Shown in pieces: positions 51,601 through 60,689 of a DNA stretch of 64,000 nt (its first letter is position 1; the number at the start of each line of letters is the position of its first letter). Source of the DNA: Fibrobacter succinogenes (lineage in GTDB: Bacteria > Fibrobacterota > Fibrobacteria > Fibrobacterales > Fibrobacteraceae); assembly GCA_902771595.1 (NCBI GenBank), contig CACXXH010000028.1:1-64000 (forward strand), read 5' to 3'. A model generated the notes under the pieces. The model saw only the letters and a program-made list of their open reading frames with translations, was not told where the DNA came from and did no database searches. Both the position numbers and the translations under genes were made by a program.

Positions 51601-52542
51601 TTACGGACTATTTTGTTCTAAGCTGTCGTTCGCGGCGTGCCATAAATAAGTTCTCCAGCCGCGAACGGTGTTGGCCCGTTTTTCTTCAGTACCGCCATCC
51701 TCAATGAAACCGAAATTTTGGCCGGTTATCTGGTCCAAAATGGCGTCAAGTACATCGACAACGAGTTCGGGATTATAATGGCTATATGCTTCCCACGCGT
51801 CAGGATTTTTGTTTTCTAGGGAAATTTGTTTTAGTGCAAGTTCCCGGCGGTCGTCCATTTGGCAAATTATGCCGGGGACGGCGTCAAATCCCATTTTTTC
51901 AAGTTCGATATATGCGTCATTGGCTTTTGCCTCGTTGTGCATGTCCGCAATGAGCTTTTTTACTCTAGCTGAATTCTTGTCGTTCGGGCAGATGGAAAAG
52001 AATGTTTTGTCGTCAGTGATTTCTTGTTGCCTTTTTACTTCGTTGGTGATGACTTTTATGGTGTCTTCTGTTTTTGAGATTAAAGAGTTGCCCATATTGC
52101 CCAACATAAAGAGTGGTCCATCGCCGGCAGGATTTTCGATAAAGAAATCGATAGATTTTTTCCCGTTGAGTAAAAACAGATTTGAATCGTTAGAGGAAAG
52201 TGGTTTCTCAATATATTTTGTAAAACTTAATTCTTTTGATTGAAGGTCCCCTTTTAAAACAGAATCTATGGAAAGAATGAACTCGAGGTAGTCTGATTCC
52301 GTTTTTATGATTTCTTTTAGTTTGATTGTGTCAACTTGAAAAGTTCCCGCGATGATAAATTGACTTTTGGCAACGTCCAACCACAAGGCTTTTTGTGGGA
52401 TTGCACTAAAATTGTATTTTATCGGCTTGGCTGGGGTGTCGTCGGTTTTGCTGCAGGAGGTCAAGCCCGCCATCATGGCAAGGGTGACGATTGCAGTGAA
52501 AAAACGTACGTTTCTCAAAATTTTAAGATGTTTCTTTTCCAT
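51601..52542 (-). CDS. Hypothetical lipoprotein
   Basis: About 313 residues from MEKKHLKILRNVRFF at 52542. The signal peptide ends with GLTSC, a lipobox. The C-terminal part repeats the sense of a HEAT-like helical segment (YIELEKMGFDAVPGIICQMD and SHYNPELVVDVLDAILDQIT). No family recognised. It convergently overlaps no gene; the ICMT-like gene ends 4 bases before its stop. Confidence 0.65.
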   Translation of the reverse strand: MEKKHLKILRNVRFFTAIVTLAMMAGLTSCSKTDDTPAKPIKYNFSAIPQKALWLDVAKSQFIIAGTFQVDTIKLKEIIKTESDYLEFILSIDSVLKGDLQSKELSFTKYIEKPLSSNDSNLFLLNGKKSIDFFIENPAGDGPLFMLGNMGNSLISKTEDTIKVITNEVKRQQEITDDKTFFSICPNDKNSARVKKLIADMHNEAKANDAYIELEKMGFDAVPGIICQMDDRRELALKQISLENKNPDAWEAYSHYNPELVVDVLDAILDQITGQNFGFIEDGGTEEKRANTVRGWRTYLWHAANDSLEQNSP

Positions 52543-52620
52543 AGAGTGCTCGGAATAAGATTTCCTCCTGAAATATATATTGTTGACGGCCTCGGTGGAA
52601 AAATTTATCTTGAAAACCAA

Positions 52621-53073
52621 ATGAAAATCGAAATCGCGACCATACAGGATGTTCCTGAAATTCTAGAATTGCAGTACAAGGCGTTTCGCCCTGTTGCCGA
52701 ACGCTTGAACTGGCTCGATGCTCCGAATTTGACTGAAACCGTGGAACATGCGCTCGTGGAATTTCCGAAGTACACGACGCTCAAGATGCTCTCCGATGAC
52801 GGAAAAATCATCGGTTCCGTCCGCGGTCACGTTGATGACGGTTCGCTTTTCATTGCCCGACTGATGGTTCTGCCGGAATTCCAGAAGAACGGCTACGGAC
52901 GCATTCTGTTGCGTGAAATTCAATCCCTCTTGCCGCATACCCGCGCATGGCTCGATACCAGTGGCGATGTGCCGGAGACCGTCTCTTTCTACGAACGCGA
53001 AGGCTTCCGTACATTCGAAAGCAAATGCTTCGAAAACGGCGTCTCGTGGATCTCGATGGAAAAAAAGGATTGA
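52621..53073 (+). CDS. GNAT family N-acetyltransferase, second paralogue
   Basis: 150 residues, MKIEIATIQDVPEILELQ. Motif A reads LPEFQKNGYGRILLREI. It aligns along the whole length with 50110-50559 (both contain KYTTLKMLSD, GSVRG and ERE GF segments). The two are separated by three unrelated genes, so the duplication is not tandem. No substrate can be assigned. Confidence 0.92.
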   Translation: MKIEIATIQDVPEILELQYKAFRPVAERLNWLDAPNLTETVEHALVEFPKYTTLKMLSDDGKIIGSVRGHVDDGSLFIARLMVLPEFQKNGYGRILLREIQSLLPHTRAWLDTSGDVPETVSFYEREGFRTFESKCFENGVSWISMEKKD

Positions 53074-53163
53074 CAATTTATCAAAATAAATTCGACTTTA
53101 GCCATATAACAGGCGAACTTTTCAGTTTATTTTATAGCAAGTAAAGTTCAAATGGGAGGCTTT

Positions 53164-54657
53164 ATGTCGTTTTCGATGAAGGGATTTCCCCTTTTTTCTG
53201 GTTTTGTCGCATTTTTGGGCACTCTCGCCAGTGCAGCGACGATAAACGTAGATATTGACAAGGAATACCAGCGCATCAGCGGCTTTGGGGCCGCCTCGGC
53301 ATGGGCCGGTTCCATCACCGACAAGAATGCCGCTTTCCTTTGGGATTCCACCAGCGGCGCAGGGCTTACGCTGCACCGCATCCGCATCGCCCCGGACGGA
53401 ACCACCTCCGAAACGAGTATCGCAAAAAAAGCGAGTGAATACGGCGTCAAAGTCTGGGCAGCCCCGTGGACATCCAGATACACCATAAATTACGACGGTG
53501 ACAAAAAGCACCTGGATTTCAACCACGCCCAGGACTGGGCCAACACCATCTTGAAGTTTACGCAAGACATGCGGAAGGCTGGTGTTAACTTATACGCAGT
53601 TTCGTCGCAAAACGAGCCCGACGGCACCGGCGATAACCACTATGAACCCGATGAATTGGCGCATTGGGTCGGCGACTATCTTGGCCCCACCCTTGATACT
53701 ACGGGCATCAAGATTATTGGCACCGAAGCCATCAACTGGTACGGATTCCCCAATTACAAAAAAGCTTTCTTCAACAACCCTGCCGCCCTGAAATACACTG
53801 ACATTTTTGGAACGCACGAATATGGCGGAGAGCCGGCCGCCTATCCCGAAATCCACGAAGCCGGCAAGGAATTCTGGGAAACCGAAGTCTACGATCTTGG
53901 AAGCAACAAGGAAGACGTTGGCATGGGAAGCGCTCTCCGCGTTGCAGGCGTGATTCACGACGCCCTTACGATTTCGAACATGAACGCCTGGCATTTCTGG
54001 TGGATTTATTCCTGCAGCGAACCCAGCTGTGGCAACGGAGCCCTCTGGCCGCAAGGACAAGGCAACCCCGACAACGTGGAGCCAACCAAGCGACTCTGGG
54101 TCATGGGGAACTTCAGCCGCTTCGCGCGACCCGGCGCGAGGAGAATCGACGCCACCAAGGATCCCGAAGCAAATGTAAAGGTCACCGCCTACCGGGACTC
54201 CCTCAAGACGAAAATCGCTGTCGTCATTCTCAATTCCAAGAACGAGGAGTTCAATGTTGACTTTGACTTCGGAAGCACAAAAATTGCAAGCTTCAAACCC
54301 TACGTCACCGACGACAACAGCAACCTCAAGGAAGGAAGCGAAGTCGATGTCGACGATACGAAGTGCAAGTACAGCGTCCCGGCCCGCAGTGCAACAACCG
54401 TCGAATTCATTCTGTGGCAGGAACCAAAGGTGGAACCGCCCGCAGATTCTACAGAGGCTATCGCCTTCGGACTTTCTGCCCCCAAAAGCCTCCAGAGCAC
54501 ATATAAGGTGTTTAGCCCGCTCGGAGCGTTTGTCGGCGAATTCCAAGCCGGACATATCGGCGAACTCCGCAACGCCATGACAAGTGCAGGTTTAGGCCGC
54601 GGCGTGTACATGGTCAAATGCGGCAATGCAAAAACGCAACATATAGTTTTGAAATAG
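53164..54657 (+). CDS. Secreted GH30 family glucuronoxylanase/xylanase
   Basis: 497 residues from ATG at 53164, chosen because GGGAGG lies just upstream and inside the longer reading from 53152. A signal peptide ends ASA. The GH30 (subfamily 8-like) catalytic domain has the acid/base in VSSQNEPDG and the nucleophile in FWETEVYDLG, and opens YQRISGFGAASAW. A beta side domain follows to about 430, and the tail (YKVFSPLGAFVGEFQ...GRGVYMVK) is type IX sorting-like. It cuts glucuronoxylan in plant cell wall. It fits the esterase at 36915 in function. Confidence 0.92.
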   Translation: MSFSMKGFPLFSGFVAFLGTLASAATINVDIDKEYQRISGFGAASAWAGSITDKNAAFLWDSTSGAGLTLHRIRIAPDGTTSETSIAKKASEYGVKVWAAPWTSRYTINYDGDKKHLDFNHAQDWANTILKFTQDMRKAGVNLYAVSSQNEPDGTGDNHYEPDELAHWVGDYLGPTLDTTGIKIIGTEAINWYGFPNYKKAFFNNPAALKYTDIFGTHEYGGEPAAYPEIHEAGKEFWETEVYDLGSNKEDVGMGSALRVAGVIHDALTISNMNAWHFWWIYSCSEPSCGNGALWPQGQGNPDNVEPTKRLWVMGNFSRFARPGARRIDATKDPEANVKVTAYRDSLKTKIAVVILNSKNEEFNVDFDFGSTKIASFKPYVTDDNSNLKEGSEVDVDDTKCKYSVPARSATTVEFILWQEPKVEPPADSTEAIAFGLSAPKSLQSTYKVFSPLGAFVGEFQAGHIGELRNAMTSAGLGRGVYMVKCGNAKTQHIVLK

Positions 54658-54790
54658 CCCGACAAAGCCTGCCTAAGTGTCGTCCTGAGCTATACGACAC
54701 CTGGGGTTTCGCCCCTTAGAGGCTGTTATGCCCTTTGGGTAGGTTGGATGTTTTTGTCTGCTGATCTGTAATTTTGTATGTTGATGAATT

Positions 54791-55612
54791 ATGGAACGGC
54801 TGAAAAGACATAAGGGATTAGTCATTGTACTTGCGCTATTCCTGGCTTTTTCCGTTATGGCGCTGGTATCCTGGATTCCCGTAACGGAACGCGTCAGGCT
54901 GAATATGATTGACGGCAATGTCCGCATCGCGCTCGTGACGGACCTGCATTCCTGTTATTACGGTCCAGATCAGCGCTGGCTCATCGAACGCATCGCCAAG
55001 GAGTCCCCGGACGTAATCCTCCTGGGTGGTGATATTTTTGATGACGGACTTCCTGACGACAATGTCCATAAACTGATGGAATCATTGGTTGCCAAATATC
55101 CCTGCTACTACGTTACCGGCAATCACGAATTCTGGAGTGGTCGAGTGGACGAGATGAAAGCTTACATGAAAAGCATCGGCGTCACTGTTCTTGATGGCGA
55201 TTGCGAGACCATTACCGTCAATGGCGTCACGATTGATGTTTGTGGTGTTGACGATCCTACCTACATGAGCGAAGAACAGTGGCTTGAACAGCTGAATGTC
55301 GCTTACGCCAAGGCCGATTCGACGCACTTCCGTATTCTTCTTACGCACCGCCCGGAGAAGGTCGACGCATACAACCGCTATGACTTTGATTTGATTTTGG
55401 CTGGACACGCTCACGCAGGGCAGATGAAGATTCCGTTCATTAACCGTGGCTTGCTCGCTCCCGATCAAGGGTTCTTTGCCAAGTATGTAGATGGCCTTTA
55501 TACCCTAGACAATGGCTCCGTCATGGAAGTCAGCCGCGGCCTCAGCAGGGAGAGTACGCGACTCCCGAGGTTCTTCAATCGTCCCGAACTTGTCGTGATT
55601 GACCTTCATTGA
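54791..55612 (+). CDS. Membrane-anchored metallophosphoesterase
   Basis: 273 residues. An N-terminal membrane anchor (about 9-29: LVIVLALFLAFSVMALVSWI) is followed by the phosphoesterase motifs DLHS (48-51), GGDIFDD, GNHEFW and GHAHAGQ, the D-x-H / G-D / GNHE / H-x-GH set that binds two metals. YaeI-like members act on lipid A precursors or phosphodiesters, but the substrate is not clear. Single gene. Confidence 0.92.
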   Translation: MERLKRHKGLVIVLALFLAFSVMALVSWIPVTERVRLNMIDGNVRIALVTDLHSCYYGPDQRWLIERIAKESPDVILLGGDIFDDGLPDDNVHKLMESLVAKYPCYYVTGNHEFWSGRVDEMKAYMKSIGVTVLDGDCETITVNGVTIDVCGVDDPTYMSEEQWLEQLNVAYAKADSTHFRILLTHRPEKVDAYNRYDFDLILAGHAHAGQMKIPFINRGLLAPDQGFFAKYVDGLYTLDNGSVMEVSRGLSRESTRLPRFFNRPELVVIDLH

Positions 55613-55645
55613 TTCAATTGTTGCGATTTTTCGTAAAATGACCTG

Positions 55646-55724
55646 AATCTGCATAAAAATCTTGAGCTGATATGCAGATTTTGCGGCTTTTCTGCATAAA
55701 AAGTTGTATATTTTATGCAGAAAA
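55646..55724. promoter_or_regulatory. Two inverted-repeat operators at a 43-bp period before the Fic gene
   Basis: The half-site TCTGCATA starts at 55648 and 55691, and its complement TATGCAGA at 55671 and 55714, so both the 23-bp half-site distance and the 43-bp repeat distance are exact. Unit 2 extends to 14-bp perfect arms (55688-55701 and 55711-55724) around a -10-like TATATTTTAT. The second unit ends 11 bases before the Fic start. Confidence 0.8.
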
Positions 55725-55735
55725 GGACGCCGGTT

Positions 55736-56782
55736 ATGCATAAGTTTGACTATTCCTTCTTGAAAAATGGGATGTTGCCCGCAAATTTGGTCAATACGAC
55801 ATCCTCTATTGCGTCGTTAAAGACGATGGCATCGTTCCGCAAGGAATCTCATCAGGAGATTTTCACGGAACTTGAATCTATCGCCAGGGTCCAGTCGGTT
55901 AAAAGTTCAAATGCCATCGAGGGCATCATCACCAGTGACGACCGAATTGCGCAAATCGTGAATCAGAACAGCGCCCCGCTCAATCATGACGAAGCCGAAA
56001 TCGCCGGTTATCGTGACGCCCTTTCGCTTATCCATACCGGCTATAACGACATCCCTTTTTCTGTGCAGACGATGCTCTCCTTGCATCGGACGCTTCTAGC
56101 ACAAGTCGCCCAAAGTCGCGGAGGCGTGTTCAAGAACGAAGACAACGTGATTCTGGAAATTGACAAGTCGGGAATGCGCAAGATTCGTTTTGCACCTGTG
56201 CGTGCAGCCGAAACGCAAAAGGCGATGGAACAGCTTGAACTCGCTTACATGGACGCTGCGGCTGATGACTCGATAAGCAAGCTGTTGCTGATTCCATGCG
56301 TGATGCTTGATTTCCTGTGCATCCACCCGTTCAGGGACGGAAACGGCAGAATGTCGCGATTGCTCTCGCTGCTTCTTTTGTACAAGAATGGCTACGATGT
56401 CGGCAAATACATTTCGTACGAAGAACAAATCAATAAGAACAAGTCGTGGTATTATGAATCTCTGCGGGAATCGTCCGTGAATTGGCACGAAAGTCACAAT
56501 GACTATTTCCCGTTTGTCCAGCATTTCTTAAGTATGCTCTACCAGTGCTATCAAGAATTGGACAAGCGCTTTGCGACGGTGAATTCAAGCAAGATAACCA
56601 AGACATCACGCATCGAAGCGACTGTATTGAATAGTCTTCTCCCGATATCGAAATCAGAGATATGCAAGATTCTTCCTGACGTCAGCCCGACTACCGTAGA
56701 ATACGTCTTGGGAAAGATGCTGAAAAGCGGAATCATCACGACAGTCGGCGCTGGGCGCGGTACGAAGTATTTGAAGAAGTGA
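55736..56782 (+). CDS. Fic family protein (AMPylase-type)
   Basis: About 348 residues from ATG at 55736, where AAAGGA lies upstream; an ATG at 55715 lies inside the operator. The active motif HPFRDGNGRM (about 205-214) is intact. The auto-inhibitory helix SSNAIEG (about 62-68) lies N-terminal, so it is a class II Fic protein. A C-terminal winged helix (ISKSEICKILPDVSPTTVEYVL) follows. It transfers AMP from ATP to protein targets and may bind its own operator through the winged helix (inference). Confidence 0.92.
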   Translation: MHKFDYSFLKNGMLPANLVNTTSSIASLKTMASFRKESHQEIFTELESIARVQSVKSSNAIEGIITSDDRIAQIVNQNSAPLNHDEAEIAGYRDALSLIHTGYNDIPFSVQTMLSLHRTLLAQVAQSRGGVFKNEDNVILEIDKSGMRKIRFAPVRAAETQKAMEQLELAYMDAAADDSISKLLLIPCVMLDFLCIHPFRDGNGRMSRLLSLLLLYKNGYDVGKYISYEEQINKNKSWYYESLRESSVNWHESHNDYFPFVQHFLSMLYQCYQELDKRFATVNSSKITKTSRIEATVLNSLLPISKSEICKILPDVSPTTVEYVLGKMLKSGIITTVGAGRGTKYLKK

Positions 56783-56791
56783 GGAATTTAG

Positions 56792-57604
56792 ATGCTCGAT
56801 TACGGCTTGAAAGATAAAGTGGCCCTGATTACGGGGATGAACAATCCGCAGGGGATTGGTGCGACGACAGCGTTTGCTTTTGCACGCGAAGGCGCAAAGC
56901 TTGTCTTGGTCTACAAGAAAATTCCGAGAGCGTTTGACAAGAACAAGACTGACAAAAATGGGGTGGACCGGTATTTTGCGGCAAATGCAGGGGATGCCGA
57001 GACCGTAGAAAATAAACTCAAAGAAATGGGTGCTGATTTTGTTGTCCTGGAAGCCGATATTTCTAACGAGGACGATGTCAAGAAGATCTATGCGGCCGCC
57101 ATTGAACATTTTGGACGGGTTGACGTCCTGGTGAACAACGCTGCCGATGGCGATATGGACGGCATCGATACTATCGAGAAAATTACCCAGAAGGTAATTG
57201 ACGATACCTTTGCGGTCAATGTCCGCGGAAGCATCTTGATGACAAGGGAGTTTGTGAACCGCCGCAAGGATTACGGCCGGATTATCAATATCTCGACAGA
57301 TGCGGCGCAAGTTTTTGCAGGTCAAATTACCTACGGTGCGAGCAAGGCGACATTGGAAACGCTTACCCGCAGTATTGCGCTTGAGGTCGCAAAATACGGA
57401 ATCACGGTGAACTGCGTGGCTCCCGGCCCGACGCAAACGGGTTGGATCGACGAGGATTTGGAAAAATCGGTCGTCCCCTTAATCCCCATGGGAAAATTGA
57501 TTCAGCCCGAAGACATCGCCGAAACCATATTGTTCCTCGCTAGCGAACAGGCAAGGATGCTCACGGGCCAAGTCATAAAAGTCTCCGGCGGACACGCTCT
57601 GTGA
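56792..57604 (+). CDS. Short-chain dehydrogenase/reductase
   Basis: 270 residues with GAGGAA before the ATG. The Rossmann motif is TGMNNPQGIG (about 13-22), a spaced variant of TGxxxGIG that recalls enoyl-ACP reductase-type SDRs. Catalytic S-Y-K: NISTDAAQ, YGASKATLE. NNAADGD is the NNAG variant. It oxidises or reduces an unknown alcohol or ketone with NAD(P). It lies 9 bases after the Fic stop, likely co-transcribed. Confidence 0.9.
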   Translation: MLDYGLKDKVALITGMNNPQGIGATTAFAFAREGAKLVLVYKKIPRAFDKNKTDKNGVDRYFAANAGDAETVENKLKEMGADFVVLEADISNEDDVKKIYAAAIEHFGRVDVLVNNAADGDMDGIDTIEKITQKVIDDTFAVNVRGSILMTREFVNRRKDYGRIINISTDAAQVFAGQITYGASKATLETLTRSIALEVAKYGITVNCVAPGPTQTGWIDEDLEKSVVPLIPMGKLIQPEDIAETILFLASEQARMLTGQVIKVSGGHAL

Positions 57605-57636
57605 AATTTTTAGATTTCCGAAGAGGAAAATAGTTT

Positions 57637-58140
57637 ATGAAAATGTTGTTGTGCATTATTTTCTTTCTTTTGGTTTCTTGTTCTACTGAAAAGGATGAAC
57701 AGGAATTGAATTCTATTGAAAAGGAATATCTAGAGAAACGAAAAACTTTTAGCGCTGCGTATTGTTTTGTATATGGCTCATCAGTAAGAAAGATTGCCCG
57801 AAATGTCCAGTATGAATGCTGCGCGACGAAAAATTATTTTAGGGAAAGTCATACGAAAAGACTGTTTGTTGTCGCTGATTCAAGTGCGTATAAGAGTGCC
57901 TTTAGTTTGTCTTTTCCGTTGGAAGAAGATACGAATTCTGTAAAAGCTTTATATTTGTATTCAAGGCCTAATCTGCTTGTAGATTGCTTTAATCGCGATT
58001 CGTTGTATCTTGGGTCAATTACTGCAAATGATCGCTGCGGGATTTCGAATTCAAATGGTCGAATGGATAAAAGAATGTTGGAGGAACTGAAACCCGTTGT
58101 TCCTGAATGGTATGCGTCGTACGAAAAACAGTGTAAGTAA
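57637..58140 (+). CDS. Small lipoprotein, hypothetical
   Basis: 167 residues. Signal peptide with lipobox LLVSC followed by STEKDEQEL. Cysteines at several places (YECCATKN). No domain recognised. GAGGAA lies before the ATG. First gene of an AT-rich lipoprotein cluster. Its 3' end, past the stop, is repeated at 60598-60655. Confidence 0.65.
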   Translation: MKMLLCIIFFLLVSCSTEKDEQELNSIEKEYLEKRKTFSAAYCFVYGSSVRKIARNVQYECCATKNYFRESHTKRLFVVADSSAYKSAFSLSFPLEEDTNSVKALYLYSRPNLLVDCFNRDSLYLGSITANDRCGISNSNGRMDKRMLEELKPVVPEWYASYEKQCK

Positions 58141-58180
58141 AGGTTGCTGATCGAATACGGTTCAAAGGGCGATAAGCCGT
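58123..58180 (+). repeat. 58-bp direct repeat, copy 1
   Basis: Matches 60598-60655 with five mismatches and no gap. It holds an ACGG/CCGT hairpin (ATACGGTTC...AAGCCGT), which may be a shared transcript end. Confidence 0.85.
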
Positions 58181-58231
58181 CAGTTTTTGAGAGGCGTTGC
58201 CGTTAAAGTTCGGAAAAGAATAAGATTGGAT

Positions 58232-59002
58232 TTAATTTGTGAGGAAGGAATCTTTTGGTTCCGCGTCTTTTTTCCTGTTGTTATACAAATCCATTAGCAC
58301 GGAGTCTTTCGCAATAATCTCGTTCGAGTAGTCATTAATCTCTTTGGGTTGGTTAAATGCTATGATGCTCCAGCGGGATGATTGATTTATCATGGTGAAA
58401 TATTCGACGATTTTTTTGTTTGACGAGTAGACAGAGATAGAACACTCCGCTAGGTCGATTGTTTTTCGTGACATTTCTAGATTGCTCAGTGTTTTGAAGT
58501 TCTCAGGATTGGTTGCGTATTTCCCGCATTTGTACGCAAATATGAGTCGTTGGGGTATGGGAATGTCATCGAGGCTTATTTCTGTTGCAGGAGGGTTCCT
58601 TATTTGTTCCGACATGAACCCTATTATCCCTTTTGCAGCGGAGTAAGCCATATTGTCGTATATTTCAAGTTCTTCTAAGGAGTCGGCGGCGTGTCCGTCA
58701 ATGAAAATATCCAAGTCCCATATGGAATCGTTGGGCGCGGATTTGGCTTTCATCATGATGCTTGCCTGTTTGTTGCGGAAAATGGCGCTTCCGTTGATAT
58801 CGACGGAATTTGAATTGTTGATCGTCCAGATTGCGTCCGGCATGTACCACTCTACAATTTCCTTCAGGAAAAGCTCTGGCCATTTAGCCATTTTCATCTT
58901 TCTGACGAAGGCTTGATTGTCGGAAGGGGTGCATGCAACTAACCCGAATACAATTGTAAATGCAGAGAAAATGAGGAAAAAATTTTGTTTTGGCTTAAAC
59001 AT
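58232..59002 (-). CDS. Lipoprotein, hypothetical
   Basis: About 256 residues from MFKPKQNFFLIFSAF at 59002 (an ATG 6 bases upstream is equally possible). Lipobox GLVAC. The protein contains no known domain; KMAKWPELFLKEIVEWYMPD and SVYSSNKKIVEYFTMINQSS are its more ordered parts. It is transcribed opposite to both neighbours. AT-rich base use. Confidence 0.65.
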   Translation of the reverse strand: MFKPKQNFFLIFSAFTIVFGLVACTPSDNQAFVRKMKMAKWPELFLKEIVEWYMPDAIWTINNSNSVDINGSAIFRNKQASIMMKAKSAPNDSIWDLDIFIDGHAADSLEELEIYDNMAYSAAKGIIGFMSEQIRNPPATEISLDDIPIPQRLIFAYKCGKYATNPENFKTLSNLEMSRKTIDLAECSISVYSSNKKIVEYFTMINQSSRWSIIAFNQPKEINDYSNEIIAKDSVLMDLYNNRKKDAEPKDSFLTN

Positions 59003-59094
59003 ATGCAAGCAAAATAGAAAATTATCAATGTAAATTTGCTTAAAAGAAGATTCGTAAAATCAAAAAGCGCATAAAAAGATTGTATTTTAAAACC

Positions 59095-60111
59095 ATGAAG
59101 TTTGTTTTTGCACTGCTTTTGTTGCTGACTGCCGTTTTATATGCGCAGTCCTCGAGTTCCCTGTTTACAGGAATTGGAGAATACTTAGCAGAATTAATTG
59201 GTGATGACGTGAAAAGCAATGAGTTCTGTAAAGCGAATACGACTGGCCTTAACCTTCTTATTCTTGATGGCTACTTTGTTGTTGACCGCCATGTTGGTGG
59301 TAGAATTGCTTCGATTGAAGTTGATGCTAGTTCCACCCGTATTTTTACAAGCGATATTTCTCGTGAAGTCCCTGTTTGGGCTAGAGTTTATGGCGTTTCT
59401 CAGGCGCCGTCGGACTCCGTAATCGCCATCCTTAAAGAAATACGAGCGAAAAACGCTGATAAAGTTGACTGCGACGAGATAAATGTTTCGTTCCCGTATC
59501 AGGATGAAAGTATTTACAAATACAAGAAGTTTTTTGGAAAACTTAAGGCCGCCGGATTCTCGAAGATAAGGTTGCTTGCTAAAGAGGAAGAATTTAGCGA
59601 TAAGGTATATAAGAATCTTCTGCTCAAAAAATCCAGCAAGGAACAGATTGAATCGTGGGAAAGTTCTAAGCATTCTTGCAATAAACAATGGTTGCACATC
59701 ACGGACTCAAAACTTTCATACTCTGCTCATAAACCTTTAAAATGGGAAGGAATAAGTGATCCTGACTTTTCAAAGAAGCCTGCTAAAAGAAGAAAAGCTT
59801 CGCATGTAAAAGAGATTGTCGATAAAAACAAACCAAAACTTTCAAGTATTCGTAAGAAATACCGAATGCAGGCGCCTCGTTTAAAAGATGTCAGGAATCG
59901 TGAACATCCTGACGCAGAAATTCAATGTGAAATCGTGTTGAAATTCACCATTGCACCGGATGGAAAAATTAGTGAAATAGAAAAATTGTCATCGACTACG
60001 GAAAATGAAGAATTCGATAAGGCAATATGCGATGCCGTTTCCGCATGGACTTTCGAAGAGGCTGATGATAAAACGACGGTGACACTTCCGCTAAAGTTCG
60101 ATAAAAAGTAA
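59095..60111 (+). CDS. TonB/AgmX-like C-terminal domain protein, secreted
   Basis: About 338 residues from MKFVFALLLLLTAVLYA at 59095 (signal peptide). The C-terminal 80 residues (EIQCEIVLKFTIAPDGKISE followed by IEKLSSTTENEEFDKAICDA) match the AgmX/PglI and TonB-like fold, which binds partner proteins in the periplasm. The N-terminal 200 residues are unassigned; the middle is basic. The role may be in an envelope complex rather than true TonB energy transfer, since no proline-rich spacer or anchor is present. Confidence 0.75.
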   Translation: MKFVFALLLLLTAVLYAQSSSSLFTGIGEYLAELIGDDVKSNEFCKANTTGLNLLILDGYFVVDRHVGGRIASIEVDASSTRIFTSDISREVPVWARVYGVSQAPSDSVIAILKEIRAKNADKVDCDEINVSFPYQDESIYKYKKFFGKLKAAGFSKIRLLAKEEEFSDKVYKNLLLKKSSKEQIESWESSKHSCNKQWLHITDSKLSYSAHKPLKWEGISDPDFSKKPAKRRKASHVKEIVDKNKPKLSSIRKKYRMQAPRLKDVRNREHPDAEIQCEIVLKFTIAPDGKISEIEKLSSTTENEEFDKAICDAVSAWTFEEADDKTTVTLPLKFDKK

Positions 60112-60121
60112 GTATGGATTT

Positions 60122-60625
60122 GTGATTGTGAACAAGATTTATATTTATTCGCTGTATGTTTTGGGTTTGGTCCTGTTTATCGTTGGCTTGTTCTTGCCAT
60201 CAGATCCGATGCATCCTTCTTTTGCTGTCGTTGGACTGGCTTATTTATTGCTGCTTGTTTTGCTGTTTTGTACCTTTTTGGAAAAAGTTATCTGTAGAGT
60301 AAAGAAATTTAGATGCACATTGACGACGTTGTTTATTGTTGTCGGCTATCACTTGTCATGGTTGCTTTATGCTTTTCTAGAAAGAGTTTTGCATTGGAGT
60401 AATGGAACTGAAACATTGCTCTTTCTTTACTACATGACGATAAGCCCTCTTAGAACCCTTCCGCAAATTTCTCCGCACGAAGGCGTAAATATGATTTTTT
60501 ATTCGATTGCAATACCTGCGTCTATTGCGATTTTCGCTGATGGCATTGTTTTGCTGCTCAAAAAACTCATAAAGATTATTGCGGCGAAATACCGACAGAA
60601 AAACAATGTAAGTAAAGGTTGTTGA
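60122..60625 (+). CDS. Membrane protein, hypothetical
   Basis: 167 residues from GTG at 60122 (another GTG lies 6 bases later). Four predicted membrane segments (about 8-26, 34-53, 62-82, 130-148). No family recognised. Its last ten codons lie in the 58-bp repeat, and the stop differs from the other copy. Confidence 0.6.
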   Translation: MIVNKIYIYSLYVLGLVLFIVGLFLPSDPMHPSFAVVGLAYLLLLVLLFCTFLEKVICRVKKFRCTLTTLFIVVGYHLSWLLYAFLERVLHWSNGTETLLFLYYMTISPLRTLPQISPHEGVNMIFYSIAIPASIAIFADGIVLLLKKLIKIIAAKYRQKNNVSKGC

Positions 60626-60655
60626 TAGAATACGGCTCAAAGAGCGATAAGCCGT
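60598..60655 (+). repeat. 58-bp direct repeat, copy 2
   Basis: See 58123-58180. Here the reading of the membrane protein runs 28 bases into the repeat. Confidence 0.85.
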
Positions 60656-60689
60656 AAGGTGGGTTGTTGGACTTAAATCTAGGAGCCAA

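Noticed and set aside
54661-54790. Regulatory RNA before the phosphoesterase
   Set aside because: Small arms (GTGTCG/CGACAC, GGGG/CCCC) are present but short and without a conserved partner copy.
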